DNA of 36,232 nucleotides, from assembly GCA_037892765.1 (NCBI GenBank), contig JBBKBW010000025.1; one strand, written 5' to 3'. The DNA comes from Clostridium_AQ sp900552125 (lineage in GTDB: Bacteria; Bacillota_I; Bacilli_A; Erysipelotrichales; Erysipelotrichaceae). Position numbers and translations under genes: made by a program. Each line of letters begins with the position of its first letter. Position 1 is the stretch's first letter. This document shows, one piece after another, positions 1-6,905 of this stretch. Under the pieces are notes generated by a model. The model ran no database searches, was not told the origin of the DNA, and saw only the letters and a list, made by a program, of their open reading frames with translations.

Positions 1-1
1 T

Positions 2-883
2 TTAATCAATCGGTTTTTGATAGAACTTACCATAGAAATTCATGGTACTATATGTATTAATTAAAACATCTGGTTTTGCACTTCGGATACAGTCTACAAC
101 ATCTCTTACTTCATAGCTGCTTACAACAGTTTTACAAATAAAGAAACGTTTTTTACTATATCCTCCATAAGCACTGACAACACTCATTCCATGTCGAAAA
201 TTATTTATGAATGCTTCTGTTACAACTTCAGGGTCGTTGGTAGTAATTTCAACTGTTATTTGAGAATAACGATGATAGAAGCTGGAAATTGTTCTTGTGG
301 ATATTAACTGGAAAATAATAGAATAACCAGCATGGACCCAACCAAATAGATAGCCAAATATAATTAACATACAACAGTTAAAGATAAATACATAGTCCCA
401 AATACTTTTATGGATTTTATTTGAAACATATAGGGCAATAAAATCAGTACCACCAGTAGAACCATCAGCACGTAATGCTAGTACAATACTCATACCATAT
501 AGGAAACCGCCAAATAGTACATTCAATGTCAAATCATTAAATAAAGGAGCGTAATCCAAAATTTTAAGGAAGAATGATGTTAGTATGAATTGAATACAAC
601 TTAATAAAGTGAATCTATGAGAAACATTCTTATAGGCAAGTAAAGCTGCCGGAATGTTTAGAACTAGAATTCCAAGAGAAGTAGAAAAATCAAAACCAAA
701 TAAATTACTAATTTTATTTAATAAAATCGCTACACCTGTAAATCCACTAGATAATAGATTACACGGTTCCATAAATACATTTATTACATAAACCTGCAAC
801 AGACTACTTGCGACAATCATAATAATAGATATAATAAAACGTATCGATCTTATTTTTTGAAGATCTTTTATTTTCTTAGCCAT
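2..883 (-). CDS. YitT family membrane protein (DUF161 + DUF2179)
   Basis: A 293-aa integral membrane protein of the YitT type. About five hydrophobic segments fill residues 15-195, followed by a soluble C-terminal DUF2179-like domain from about residue 205 (VEITTNDPEVVTEAF..., RHGMSVVSAYGGYSKK). The central segment LRADGSTGGTDFIAL is the glycine-rich signature usual for the family. Length is normal (about 280-295 aa) and the stop lies at the window edge, so the gene is complete. The start ATG follows AAGGGGGTC at good spacing. It is divergent from the PRD regulator. The family's transported substrate is not established, so no function is assigned. A minus-strand TATAAT (912-917) serves as a plausible -10 and overlaps a half-site of the palindrome described at 976-993. 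Family call confident. Confidence 0.9.
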   Translation of the reverse strand: MAKKIKDLQKIRSIRFIISIIMIVASSLLQVYVINVFMEPCNLLSSGFTGVAILLNKISNLFGFDFSTSLGILVLNIPAALLAYKNVSHRFTLLSCIQFILTSFFLKILDYAPLFNDLTLNVLFGGFLYGMSIVLALRADGSTGGTDFIALYVSNKIHKSIWDYVFIFNCCMLIIFGYLFGWVHAGYSIIFQLISTRTISSFYHRYSQITVEITTNDPEVVTEAFINNFRHGMSVVSAYGGYSKKRFFICKTVVSSYEVRDVVDCIRSAKPDVLINTYSTMNFYGKFYQKPID

Positions 884-947
884 CAGATGACCCCCTTATA
901 ATGCATATCCATTATAGGAAAAATAATGAATTTATTATGTAAGACTA

Positions 948-965
948 CTTCCTAACATTCGGAAC
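948..965. promoter_or_regulatory. imperfect copy of the TTTCCTA-N4-TAGGAAA operator
   Basis: CTTCCTA-ACAT-TCGGAAC sits 28 bp upstream (centre to centre) of the perfect palindrome. One mismatch falls in the left half and two in the right half. A further lone TAGGAAA half-site is at 915-921. Together they make the yitT/regulator intergenic region a cluster of related sites. It may be a secondary binding site. Confidence 0.4.
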
Positions 966-975
966 AAAAGTTCTA

Positions 976-993
976 TTTCCTAATATTAGGAAA
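976..993. promoter_or_regulatory. perfect palindromic operator TTTCCTA-N4-TAGGAAA (copy A)
   Basis: TTTCCTA-ATAT-TAGGAAA, extending to a 20-bp perfect palindrome (975-994). The same 7-4-7 architecture recurs at 3605-3622 and 5761-5778. Its centre is 40.5 bp upstream of the first base of the proposed -10 TAAAAT (1025-1030). That puts it near -52, just upstream of -35, the place expected of an activator. No good -35 hexamer is visible (AATACA at 1002-1007), which also fits activator dependence. Confidence 0.75.
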
Positions 994-1001
994 TGGTAAA
1001 A

Positions 1002-1030
1002 AATACAAAAGAAATAAATTATAGTAAAAT
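1002..1030 (+). promoter_or_regulatory. proposed promoter of the PRD regulator operon
   Basis: The -10 TAAAAT (1025-1030) is preceded by a weak -35 (AATACA, 1002-1007) at 17-bp spacing. The upstream palindrome at 976-993 suggests that the regulator controls its own operon. Confidence 0.5.
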
Positions 1031-1053
1031 ATAAGATAAAGGAAGGTGTTTTT

Positions 1054-2964
1054 ATGCTAAATAAGCGCCAAGAAAAGATAATTCTTTTATTAGATGATTC
1101 TAAGAGTTGGATAACAGGAAAAGAAATATCTCGTTTGATGAATGTATCGGATCGTACGATACGAAGTGATATTGATACCATTAATCGATATTATAATAAG
1201 ACATTGATTGAATCTAACTTAAGAAGTGGTTATCGTATAAATCAGGAAGTGTTAGTTACATTGCCTATTGAATTAAATACGGTAATACCTCAAACACCAG
1301 AAGAAAGATGTATTTATATCATTCAGGAACTAATGTTTGAAAAGAGTGAAATTAACTTATTAGATTTACAAGATCAGGTATTTATTAGCGGTTACTCTAT
1401 TGATAATGATATAAAACGAATAAAGAAGATGTTAGAACCTTATGATGATATAAAACTAGTTCGTTCTCGTAATTATATTCATCTGGAAGGCAGTGAGCAA
1501 AGTAAACGGCAGCTGTATAAAGAACTGTTATCACAGGAAACACAAGGTAATTTCTTAAATCTGAATAGATTATCAAGTATGTTTCAAGACTTTGATTTGC
1601 TGAAAGTAAAGAAAGAATTAGAAGATGTTTTAAATCATTATAATTATCATGTTAGAGAAATGTCTATGCCGATGTTAATGATCCATGTAGGAATAGCTGT
1701 AGAACGTATGCTAAGATACAATTATATTGAGACTTCCAGATCTATTCCACAATTACAGGAACATAAAGAGTATTTGATTGCGAAAGAATTCTTTGAACGT
1801 TTATCAAAAAGAATACGTATTGAAGTTGTGGATGATGAAGTTAAACTACTTGCTATGCAATTAATGGGAAAAAGATCAGTTACTTTATCGAATGACCTAG
1901 TTAACTCCTATAAAAAAAATCTAAATGTAGATATGTTAGTTGATGAAATCATTGAAAATATACGTAATAATTTTGATATTGATTTCTCTAAAGATACAGA
2001 TTTAAAAAGTGGATTAGCTGTACATCTCCAAGGCTTAATTGAAAGAAGAAATAAAAATATAAACATTTCAAATATCTATTTGCAGGAACTAAAAAGAAAA
2101 TACCCGCTAGTATTTGAATTGGCAATAAGAGTAGGAGAACTATTAGAACAAGAACTTAAAATGGATATCTCTGAAAATGAATTAGGATTTTTAGCACTAC
2201 ATCTAGGAGCTGCATACGAAAGATACAATACTCATAGTAAATATCGAGCTGTTATGATCTATCCAATTGATCAGGCTTTAAGTAATCTTTGTGTAAAAAA
2301 GATTGAAAATCTATTCTCTGAACGTATGGATATTGTAGACTGTGTCAGCTTTTTTGAAGAGAAAAGCATAAAAAATATAAAACCCGATATTATCCTAACA
2401 ACTTTACAGCTAAAGCATAATTTGGAAATACCTACTATACAAATATCATTGTTTCTAAATAATGAGGATGAGAGTAAGATATTTCAGACATTAAATTTAT
2501 TGGATAAAAAACGTTTCCGTAAGGAATTCGAAGAAAGCTTAGTGAAACTAATTGAAAAAAAGACTTTCTATTACGACTTAGATTTACAGACTCCAGAAGA
2601 AGTTATAACTTATATGTGTGATCGTTTAGAAGAACTAGGTTATTGTAATGAGGGCTTTAAACAATCTGTATTACAAAGAGAAAAGATGGCAGCTACAAGT
2701 TTTGTATATTCTTTTGCAGTGCCACATTCATTAAATGTCGCAAGTATTCGACCTTCTATCTCGGTTGCATTCTTAAAGAAACCAATTCAATGGGGAGATT
2801 TTGAAGTTAAGATGGTAATGTTGTTAGCAACTAATGAGGAACAATCCAATATATTAAAGATGTTTTTCTCTTGGCTAAGTAATATGATTAATGATGCTAA
2901 TCATTTTGCTTCATTATTAGAGACACAAAGTTATGAAGAATTTATCGCAAAGATAATAGAATAA
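1054..2964 (+). CDS. PRD-domain PTS-responsive transcriptional regulator (LicR/MtlR/FrvR-like)
   Basis: A 636-aa DNA-binding regulator whose activity is normally set by PTS phosphorylation. Visible in order: an N-terminal helix-turn-helix (1-60; LLDDSKSWITGKEISRLM, SDRTIRSDI), a second HTH-like region to about 150, PRD1 (about 180-290; conserved His211 in MLMIHVGIAVER), PRD2 (about 295-400; His324 and His383), an EIIB-like region (about 410-490) and a C-terminal EIIA type 2 domain with active-site His558 in FAVPHS. The second PRD1 histidine position reads Gln269 (LLAMQLMG), and the EIIB-like region lacks the usual CxxG phosphocysteine loop. It is a DNA-binding type rather than an RNA antiterminator of the short BglG/LicT kind. 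ATG follows AAGGAAGGTG. RDD lies 12 nt downstream, so they are probably cotranscribed. Likely activator of the adjacent EIIC and M42 genes. Confidence 0.9.
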   Translation: MLNKRQEKIILLLDDSKSWITGKEISRLMNVSDRTIRSDIDTINRYYNKTLIESNLRSGYRINQEVLVTLPIELNTVIPQTPEERCIYIIQELMFEKSEINLLDLQDQVFISGYSIDNDIKRIKKMLEPYDDIKLVRSRNYIHLEGSEQSKRQLYKELLSQETQGNFLNLNRLSSMFQDFDLLKVKKELEDVLNHYNYHVREMSMPMLMIHVGIAVERMLRYNYIETSRSIPQLQEHKEYLIAKEFFERLSKRIRIEVVDDEVKLLAMQLMGKRSVTLSNDLVNSYKKNLNVDMLVDEIIENIRNNFDIDFSKDTDLKSGLAVHLQGLIERRNKNINISNIYLQELKRKYPLVFELAIRVGELLEQELKMDISENELGFLALHLGAAYERYNTHSKYRAVMIYPIDQALSNLCVKKIENLFSERMDIVDCVSFFEEKSIKNIKPDIILTTLQLKHNLEIPTIQISLFLNNEDESKIFQTLNLLDKKRFRKEFEESLVKLIEKKTFYYDLDLQTPEEVITYMCDRLEELGYCNEGFKQSVLQREKMAATSFVYSFAVPHSLNVASIRPSISVAFLKKPIQWGDFEVKMVMLLATNEEQSNILKMFFSWLSNMINDANHFASLLETQSYEEFIAKIIE

Positions 2965-2976
2965 AGAGAGGTACTT

Positions 2977-3585
2977 ATGAAAAATACAAAATCATTTCGA
3001 GCAGGAATTAAATTAGGAGAAGGAAAAATCAATAACTTTTCTCGTCTGATTGCTTATTTTATTGACTGGTATATTGCGACTATGGTTGCAGGAATTCCAA
3101 TTGTGTTAATTAATTCGTTTGTTAAGCATACAACAGATGTATCTCAGGATTTATCAACACTGCCAACAAATATGGCGATATTAGCGGGTATACTTGGTAT
3201 TGTTTTCTACATAGGTTACTTTGTTGTTTTAGAATTATTTGTATACAAAGGACAAACATTTGGTAAACGTATCATGAAAATAAAGGTTGTTAAACAAGAT
3301 GGCAGTAATGTAGACTTTTGGACAATTATTAAAAGAGAAGTAATCGGTGTTATGCTGATAGAAGGATATATTGCCAATAGTTCCAGTTATTTACGTCAAA
3401 TCGTATCTATTGCAACAGGAGTAAATGTTATGGATATGGCAGTTTATCTTTTTGGTATTATTAGTGCAATATCAATCTTAATGGGGATGGCAAGTACATC
3501 AAGAAAAATGATCCATGATTATATTGCCGGTACATGTGAAATCAGTAATAAAGAGGAACAGCAGGGAGAAGCGTTCCACGCTTAA
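2977..3585 (+). CDS. RDD family membrane protein
   Basis: A 202-aa membrane protein with the RDD signature. An Arg and an Asp lie on the first helix (SRLIAYFIDWYIATMVAG, about residues 22-40), and the conserved cytoplasmic loop GQTFGKRIMKIKVVKQDG is at about 96-112. Two further hydrophobic stretches follow around 125-170. RDD proteins have been linked to ion transport or stress tolerance, but no general biochemical role is settled. It follows the PRD regulator by 12 nt and is separated from EIIC by the copy B palindrome, so it belongs to the regulator transcript. What it contributes to a PTS locus is unknown. Confidence 0.85.
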   Translation: MKNTKSFRAGIKLGEGKINNFSRLIAYFIDWYIATMVAGIPIVLINSFVKHTTDVSQDLSTLPTNMAILAGILGIVFYIGYFVVLELFVYKGQTFGKRIMKIKVVKQDGSNVDFWTIIKREVIGVMLIEGYIANSSSYLRQIVSIATGVNVMDMAVYLFGIISAISILMGMASTSRKMIHDYIAGTCEISNKEEQQGEAFHA

Positions 3586-3598
3586 GAATAAATCATAG

Positions 3599-3628
3599 AA
3601 ATCATTTCCTAGACATAGGAAATGATTT
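3599..3628. promoter_or_regulatory. operator copy B within a 13-bp-arm inverted repeat; may also terminate the RDD transcript
   Basis: The core TTTCCTA-GACA-TAGGAAA is at 3605-3622. Pairing extends outward to 13 bp per arm (3599-3611 with 3616-3628) and is followed by a short T-rich run (3631-3635). It matches the copy A/C core and lies the same distance from its promoter (centre 41.5 bp before the first base of -10). The longer stem could in addition act as an intrinsic terminator for the upstream two-gene transcript. Confidence 0.7.
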
Positions 3629-3632
3629 AATT

Positions 3633-3660
3633 TTTACAATGTGTGAAATTATGGTAAAGT
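3633..3660 (+). promoter_or_regulatory. EIIC promoter
   Basis: TTTACA (3633-3638), 16-bp spacer, then TAAAGT (3655-3660). The -10 context (TATGGTAAAGT) resembles the regulator promoter (TATAGTAAAAT), and both sit about 50 bp downstream of the start of a palindrome copy. Confidence 0.55.
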
Positions 3661-3692
3661 TTTAAGCGAAAGGAAAGAGAGGTTTTATTATT

Positions 3693-5048
3693 ATGGATAA
3701 ACTCGAAAAATATTTGATGCCTTTAGCCGATGTTCTTACAAAGAACAGAGTACTAATTGCAATCCGTGATGGCTTTCTAATTACTACTCCATTATTGATT
3801 GTTGGTTCAATTTTCCTATTAATTGCGAATTTCCCTATTCCAGGATGGGATGAAGCAATTGCAAGTGTACTAGGACCAGATTGGGCCGGATGGTTCACTG
3901 CGGTTTCTAGAGCATCATTTAACTGTACTGGTCTATTAACTGCATTAGGTACAGGTTATGCAATGGCACGTGAATTTGGAGGAGATAAAATTCAGGGTGC
4001 TGCAGTTGCAGTAGTTGCATTCTTTATCTTAATGCCTACTTCACACACAGCTACAGATGCTGAAGGTGCTTTAGTTGAAGGTGCTACAGTATCTGGTCTA
4101 TCATTTGATTATATCGGGCCAAACGGTATCTTCATGGCACTTATTTGTGCGATTTTAGGTGTATGGCTATTCTGTTATGCTTATAAAAAAGGTTGGACAA
4201 TTAAAATGCCTCAGGGTGTTCCACCTGCAGTAACAGATTCTTTCGCTGCTTTAGTACCAAGTGCAATCGTTATGGCATGTGCATTCTTGATTCGTATCGT
4301 ATTCTCATTCACAGAATTTGGTACAATGCAAGATTTCATCGTTGCAATTCTACAGACACCACTTGAAGGTTTAGGAGATACATTAGGAGCTAACGCACTT
4401 TACTCTTTCATGTGTACATTCTTATGGTTCTTCGGAATCAACGGACCAGCTGTATGTAACTCTGTATACTTCATTGGTAACGTATTAACTGCAAAACAGT
4501 TACTAGCATTTGAAGCTGGTGAAGCATTACCATATATCTTCACAAACCCATTCAGTAACTTCTTTACTAACTTTGGTGGTGGAGGTTCTACTCTATCTTT
4601 AGTAATCTTAATGGTAACTGTATGTAAATCTAAGCGTATTAAACAACTTGGACGTTTATCAATTGTACCTGGATTCTTTGGAATTAACGAACCTATCATC
4701 TTCGGTTTACCAATTGTATTAAACCCAATTATCATTATTCCATTCATCTTTGTACCAATGATGAACTTAGTATTGTCATACTATGCAACTGTATTTGAAA
4801 TCATCCCAAGAACAACAGGTGTTAACTTACCTTGGACAACTCCAATCGGATTCTCAGGATGGCTATCTACAGGTTCTTGGACAGCTTCTGCATGGCAGAT
4901 ATTCCTTCTAATATTAGGTATGTTAGTTTACTATCCATTTATCAAAACATTGGATAAAAAATATCTAGAAGATGAAGCTGCTATTGAAAATACAACTTCT
5001 GAAGAAGATGAAATTGACTTCGCATCATTAGATTTAGATGATCTATAA
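3693..5048 (+). CDS. PTS EIIC permease, lactose/cellobiose type, orphan
   Basis: A 451-aa polytopic permease of the lactose/cellobiose/diacetylchitobiose PTS family. The C-terminal half carries the hallmark segment GFFGINEPIIFGLPIVLNP (about 328-346), where NEP holds the sugar-binding region. FFGINGPAVCNSVYF at about 247-261 is the usual family position of a conserved GIxG segment. About ten membrane segments are apparent, and the C-terminal tail is acidic (DEAAIENTTSEEDEIDFASLDLDDL in part). No EIIB or EIIA gene lies in the window; the neighbouring regulator carries EIIA but only a degenerate EIIB-like region. Phosphotransfer partners must therefore be encoded elsewhere, or the protein works without them. 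A strong ribosome site, AGAGAGGT, precedes ATG. It has its own promoter with palindrome copy B. The substrate cannot be read from the sequence. Confidence 0.9.
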   Translation: MDKLEKYLMPLADVLTKNRVLIAIRDGFLITTPLLIVGSIFLLIANFPIPGWDEAIASVLGPDWAGWFTAVSRASFNCTGLLTALGTGYAMAREFGGDKIQGAAVAVVAFFILMPTSHTATDAEGALVEGATVSGLSFDYIGPNGIFMALICAILGVWLFCYAYKKGWTIKMPQGVPPAVTDSFAALVPSAIVMACAFLIRIVFSFTEFGTMQDFIVAILQTPLEGLGDTLGANALYSFMCTFLWFFGINGPAVCNSVYFIGNVLTAKQLLAFEAGEALPYIFTNPFSNFFTNFGGGGSTLSLVILMVTVCKSKRIKQLGRLSIVPGFFGINEPIIFGLPIVLNPIIIIPFIFVPMMNLVLSYYATVFEIIPRTTGVNLPWTTPIGFSGWLSTGSWTASAWQIFLLILGMLVYYPFIKTLDKKYLEDEAAIENTTSEEDEIDFASLDLDDL

Positions 5049-5052
5049 AAAT

Positions 5053-5085
5053 AAAAACAGGCTGTCTTTGCAACCGCCTGTTTTT
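5053..5085 (+). terminator. intrinsic terminator after EIIC
   Basis: A perfect 10-bp stem, AAAAACAGGC (5053-5062) with GCCTGTTTTT (5076-5085), has a 13-nt loop and a T-run at the 3' arm. It lies directly after the EIIC stop. Confidence 0.85.
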
Positions 5086-5095
5086 ATGGCATAAT
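5068..5095 (+). promoter_or_regulatory. promoter of the GrdB-related gene, interleaved with the EIIC terminator
   Basis: TTGCAA (5068-5073), in the loop of the terminator hairpin, is followed after 16 bp by CATAAT (5090-5095). No TTTCCTA palindrome precedes it, so this gene may escape the regulon's activator, or it may be reached by read-through. Confidence 0.5.
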
Positions 5096-5119
5096 AATAA
5101 ATAGACGAGGAGTGAGAAC

Positions 5120-5644
5120 ATGAAAGTAATGATGATTTTTGATCAGACACAAGCAGGATTAGGAGGAAAAGAAAGTCCTGATCTTCCAATGGGTGGGAAA
5201 CCTATGGCAGTAGGATCTTGTGGAATGTTTGAGCGTTTCTTGGAACAAAATGATGGAAAAGTAATCGCAACTTTATGGTGTGGCGATGGAACATTTAAAG
5301 AAGATCCAGAACTGAATGCTAAGAAATTTGCCGCAATGGCAAAAAAATTCAAACCAGATGTAGTAATCTGCGGACCTTGCTTTAACTATCCCGGATATGG
5401 ATTAATGGCAGCTAAAACAGCTTTGACTATTAATGAACACACTGACATTCCTGCATTTGCTATAATGTCAAAAGAATGTGAAGAAGCAATTGCAGAATAT
5501 AAGGATAAAGTAACAATTCTACAGATGCCTAAAAAAGGTGGAACTGGATTAAATGAAGCATTAAGTGAAATGTGTCAGTTCGCAAGACTTCTTGTAGATA
5601 AAAAAGATACATCTGAATTTATTGCACAGCACGCATATAAATAA
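5120..5644 (+). CDS. short GrdB-related protein (glycine/betaine/sarcosine reductase B family), no selenocysteine
   Basis: A 174-aa soluble protein resembling the N-terminal part of the GrdB/PrdB family. It shows a glycine-rich start (DQTQAGLGGKESPDLPMGG), ATLWCGDGTF (about 50-59; GrdB proteins have ICGDNYF here) and VICGPCFNYPGYGLMAA (about 82-98), matching the family's ICGPAFNAGRYG-type block. Full GrdB is about 430 aa with a C-terminal Sec-containing UxxCxxC site. That half is absent here, there is no in-frame TGA, and the gene ends at an ordinary TAA with its own terminator. It is therefore a natural short form rather than a visible truncation. Catalytic glycine reductase activity is not supported. 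Its position between a PTS EIIC and two M42 peptidases suggests a part in using a nitrogen-bearing substrate (inference). Strong GAGGAGTGAG site before ATG. Confidence 0.7.
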   Translation: MKVMMIFDQTQAGLGGKESPDLPMGGKPMAVGSCGMFERFLEQNDGKVIATLWCGDGTFKEDPELNAKKFAAMAKKFKPDVVICGPCFNYPGYGLMAAKTALTINEHTDIPAFAIMSKECEEAIAEYKDKVTILQMPKKGGTGLNEALSEMCQFARLLVDKKDTSEFIAQHAYK

Positions 5645-5656
5645 GAAATGTAAATT

Positions 5657-5694
5657 AGAGATAATTCTATTTAAAAGAGTTATCTCTCTTTTTT
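5657..5694 (+). terminator. intrinsic terminator after the GrdB-related gene
   Basis: AGAGATAATTC (5657-5667) pairs with GAGTTATCTCT (5677-5687) with one G-U, and is followed by CTTTTTT. Confidence 0.8.
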
Positions 5695-5760
5695 ATTCTA
5701 TCAATCTTATTAATGAATTGAAAAGTTAACTGTACCAGTTATTTATTACTATATCTTGAT

Positions 5761-5778
5761 TTTCCTACTTCTAGGAAA
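5761..5778. promoter_or_regulatory. palindromic operator copy C upstream of the M42 genes
   Basis: TTTCCTA-CTTC-TAGGAAA is perfect in both half-sites. Its centre lies 40.5 bp before the first base of the -10 TATAAT (5810-5815), as in copy A. The -35 position (5787-5792, GTAAAT) is poor. Confidence 0.75.
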
Positions 5779-5809
5779 AAATGTTCGTAAATGCGTGTAG
5801 TAAAAGTAC

Positions 5810-5815
5810 TATAAT
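5810..5815 (+). promoter_or_regulatory. -10 element of the M42 operon
   Basis: A consensus TATAAT with no recognisable -35 17 bp upstream. Activation from the palindrome at 5761-5778 is the simplest reading. Confidence 0.6.
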
Positions 5816-5840
5816 AAAAGAGTAGGAAAGGATGAATAAT

Positions 5841-6893
5841 ATGAATCAGAATAGTATTAATTTATTAGAAGAATTGACACAAGTTGTAGGTATCTCAGGA
5901 GATGAAAAAGAAGTATCTCGTAAGATGAAGCAACACTTAGAAAACTTATGTGATGAAATTGTATATGATAATTTAGGATCTGTATTTGCGGTAAAGAAAT
6001 GTGGCAAAGAAAATGCAAAACGTGTAATGGTTTGTGCACATATGGATGAAGTTGGATTTATGTTAACAGAAATTAGTGATAATGGACTTGCCAGCTTTAT
6101 TAAAATTGGATCTGTAAGTGATGCTGCATTATATGGTAGCCGTGTTCGTGTAAAAACTAGAACTGGTGAAGTATTTGGAATTATTGTAGCAGATGAAGAA
6201 AGTGCATCCAAATCAAATGGAAAAAATATGAAAATTGATTTTGGTGTAAGTAATAAAGATGAAGTTTCTAATCTAGGTATCATGGTTGGCGACAGCGCTG
6301 TATTAGATGGAAGCTTTATTACATTAGGAAATAGAGCAATCGCAAAAGCAATAGATAGTCGTTTTGGATGTGCCTTAGCAATTGAAATCTTAGAAGCTGT
6401 TAAAGATGTGAACTTTGATTTTGATTTATATGTAGGTGCTAGCGTTATGGAAGAAGTAGGACAACGTGGCGGTACAACTGCAACAGGTTTAATTCATCCG
6501 GATTTAGGTATTGTATTAGATGGTGGTACTGCAGATGATTATAATGGAAAATCAAATGCTGTTGGGCAGTTAGGTAAAGGTGTATTAGTACGCTACTATG
6601 ATAAAGGAATGATGCCAAATCGTGGTTTATTAAACGAATTAGTATCTGTTTGTGAAAATAATAAAATTGATTATCAGTACTATTATTCAATGAGTTTAAC
6701 TGATGCGGCTTGGGTACATAAATTATTCGCGGGCTGTCCAACATTACATGTAGGAATATGTGCAAGAAATACACATACTGGTAATGCAGAAATTGATTTG
6801 CATGATTATAAATGTGCTAAACAATCTGCTGTAGAAGTAATCAAAGGTTTAACATCTACTAAAATTGATGAATTTAAGGAATATAACCGATAA
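5841..6893 (+). CDS. M42 family metallopeptidase (first of a tandem pair)
   Basis: A 350-aa cytosolic dinuclear-metal aminopeptidase of the M42 (FrvX/PepA/endoglucanase-like) family. Visible metal and catalytic positions: the His in CAHMDEVGF (about 67), the Asp in KAIDSRFGCA (about 173), the tandem Glu in VMEEVGQRGG (about 208-209), the Asp in VLDGGTADD (about 230) and the C-terminal His in NTHTGNAEIDLHD (about 313). The last block departs from the usual PTRYxHS form kept by the second paralogue, hinting at a shifted specificity. I chose ATG 5841 because AGGAAAGG ends at 5831, giving 9-nt spacing; the upstream ATG 5832 abuts that site. The second M42 gene follows by 12 nt. M42 genes next to PTS genes are known from the frv locus. 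Confidence 0.9.
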   Translation: MNQNSINLLEELTQVVGISGDEKEVSRKMKQHLENLCDEIVYDNLGSVFAVKKCGKENAKRVMVCAHMDEVGFMLTEISDNGLASFIKIGSVSDAALYGSRVRVKTRTGEVFGIIVADEESASKSNGKNMKIDFGVSNKDEVSNLGIMVGDSAVLDGSFITLGNRAIAKAIDSRFGCALAIEILEAVKDVNFDFDLYVGASVMEEVGQRGGTTATGLIHPDLGIVLDGGTADDYNGKSNAVGQLGKGVLVRYYDKGMMPNRGLLNELVSVCENNKIDYQYYYSMSLTDAAWVHKLFAGCPTLHVGICARNTHTGNAEIDLHDYKCAKQSAVEVIKGLTSTKIDEFKEYNR

Positions 6894-6905
6894 GAGGTAT
6901 AACAT

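Noticed and set aside
945..1181. 78-aa minus-strand ORF over the regulator promoter
   Set aside because: It overlaps the operator, promoter and HTH coding region, has no ribosome site, and the real gene on the other strand has clear domain signatures.
3599..3628. Reading the palindrome after RDD as only a terminator
   Set aside because: Its core and its distance to the promoter match two other sites that are not at gene ends; a dual role remains possible.
5120..5644. A selenocysteine-containing glycine reductase subunit
   Set aside because: No in-frame TGA and no UxxCxxC region; the gene ends normally with a terminator, so active glycine reductase B is not supported.
5846..6774. Several minus-strand ORFs within the first M42 gene
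   Set aside because: They are antisense shadows of a strongly conserved coding frame and have no start signals.
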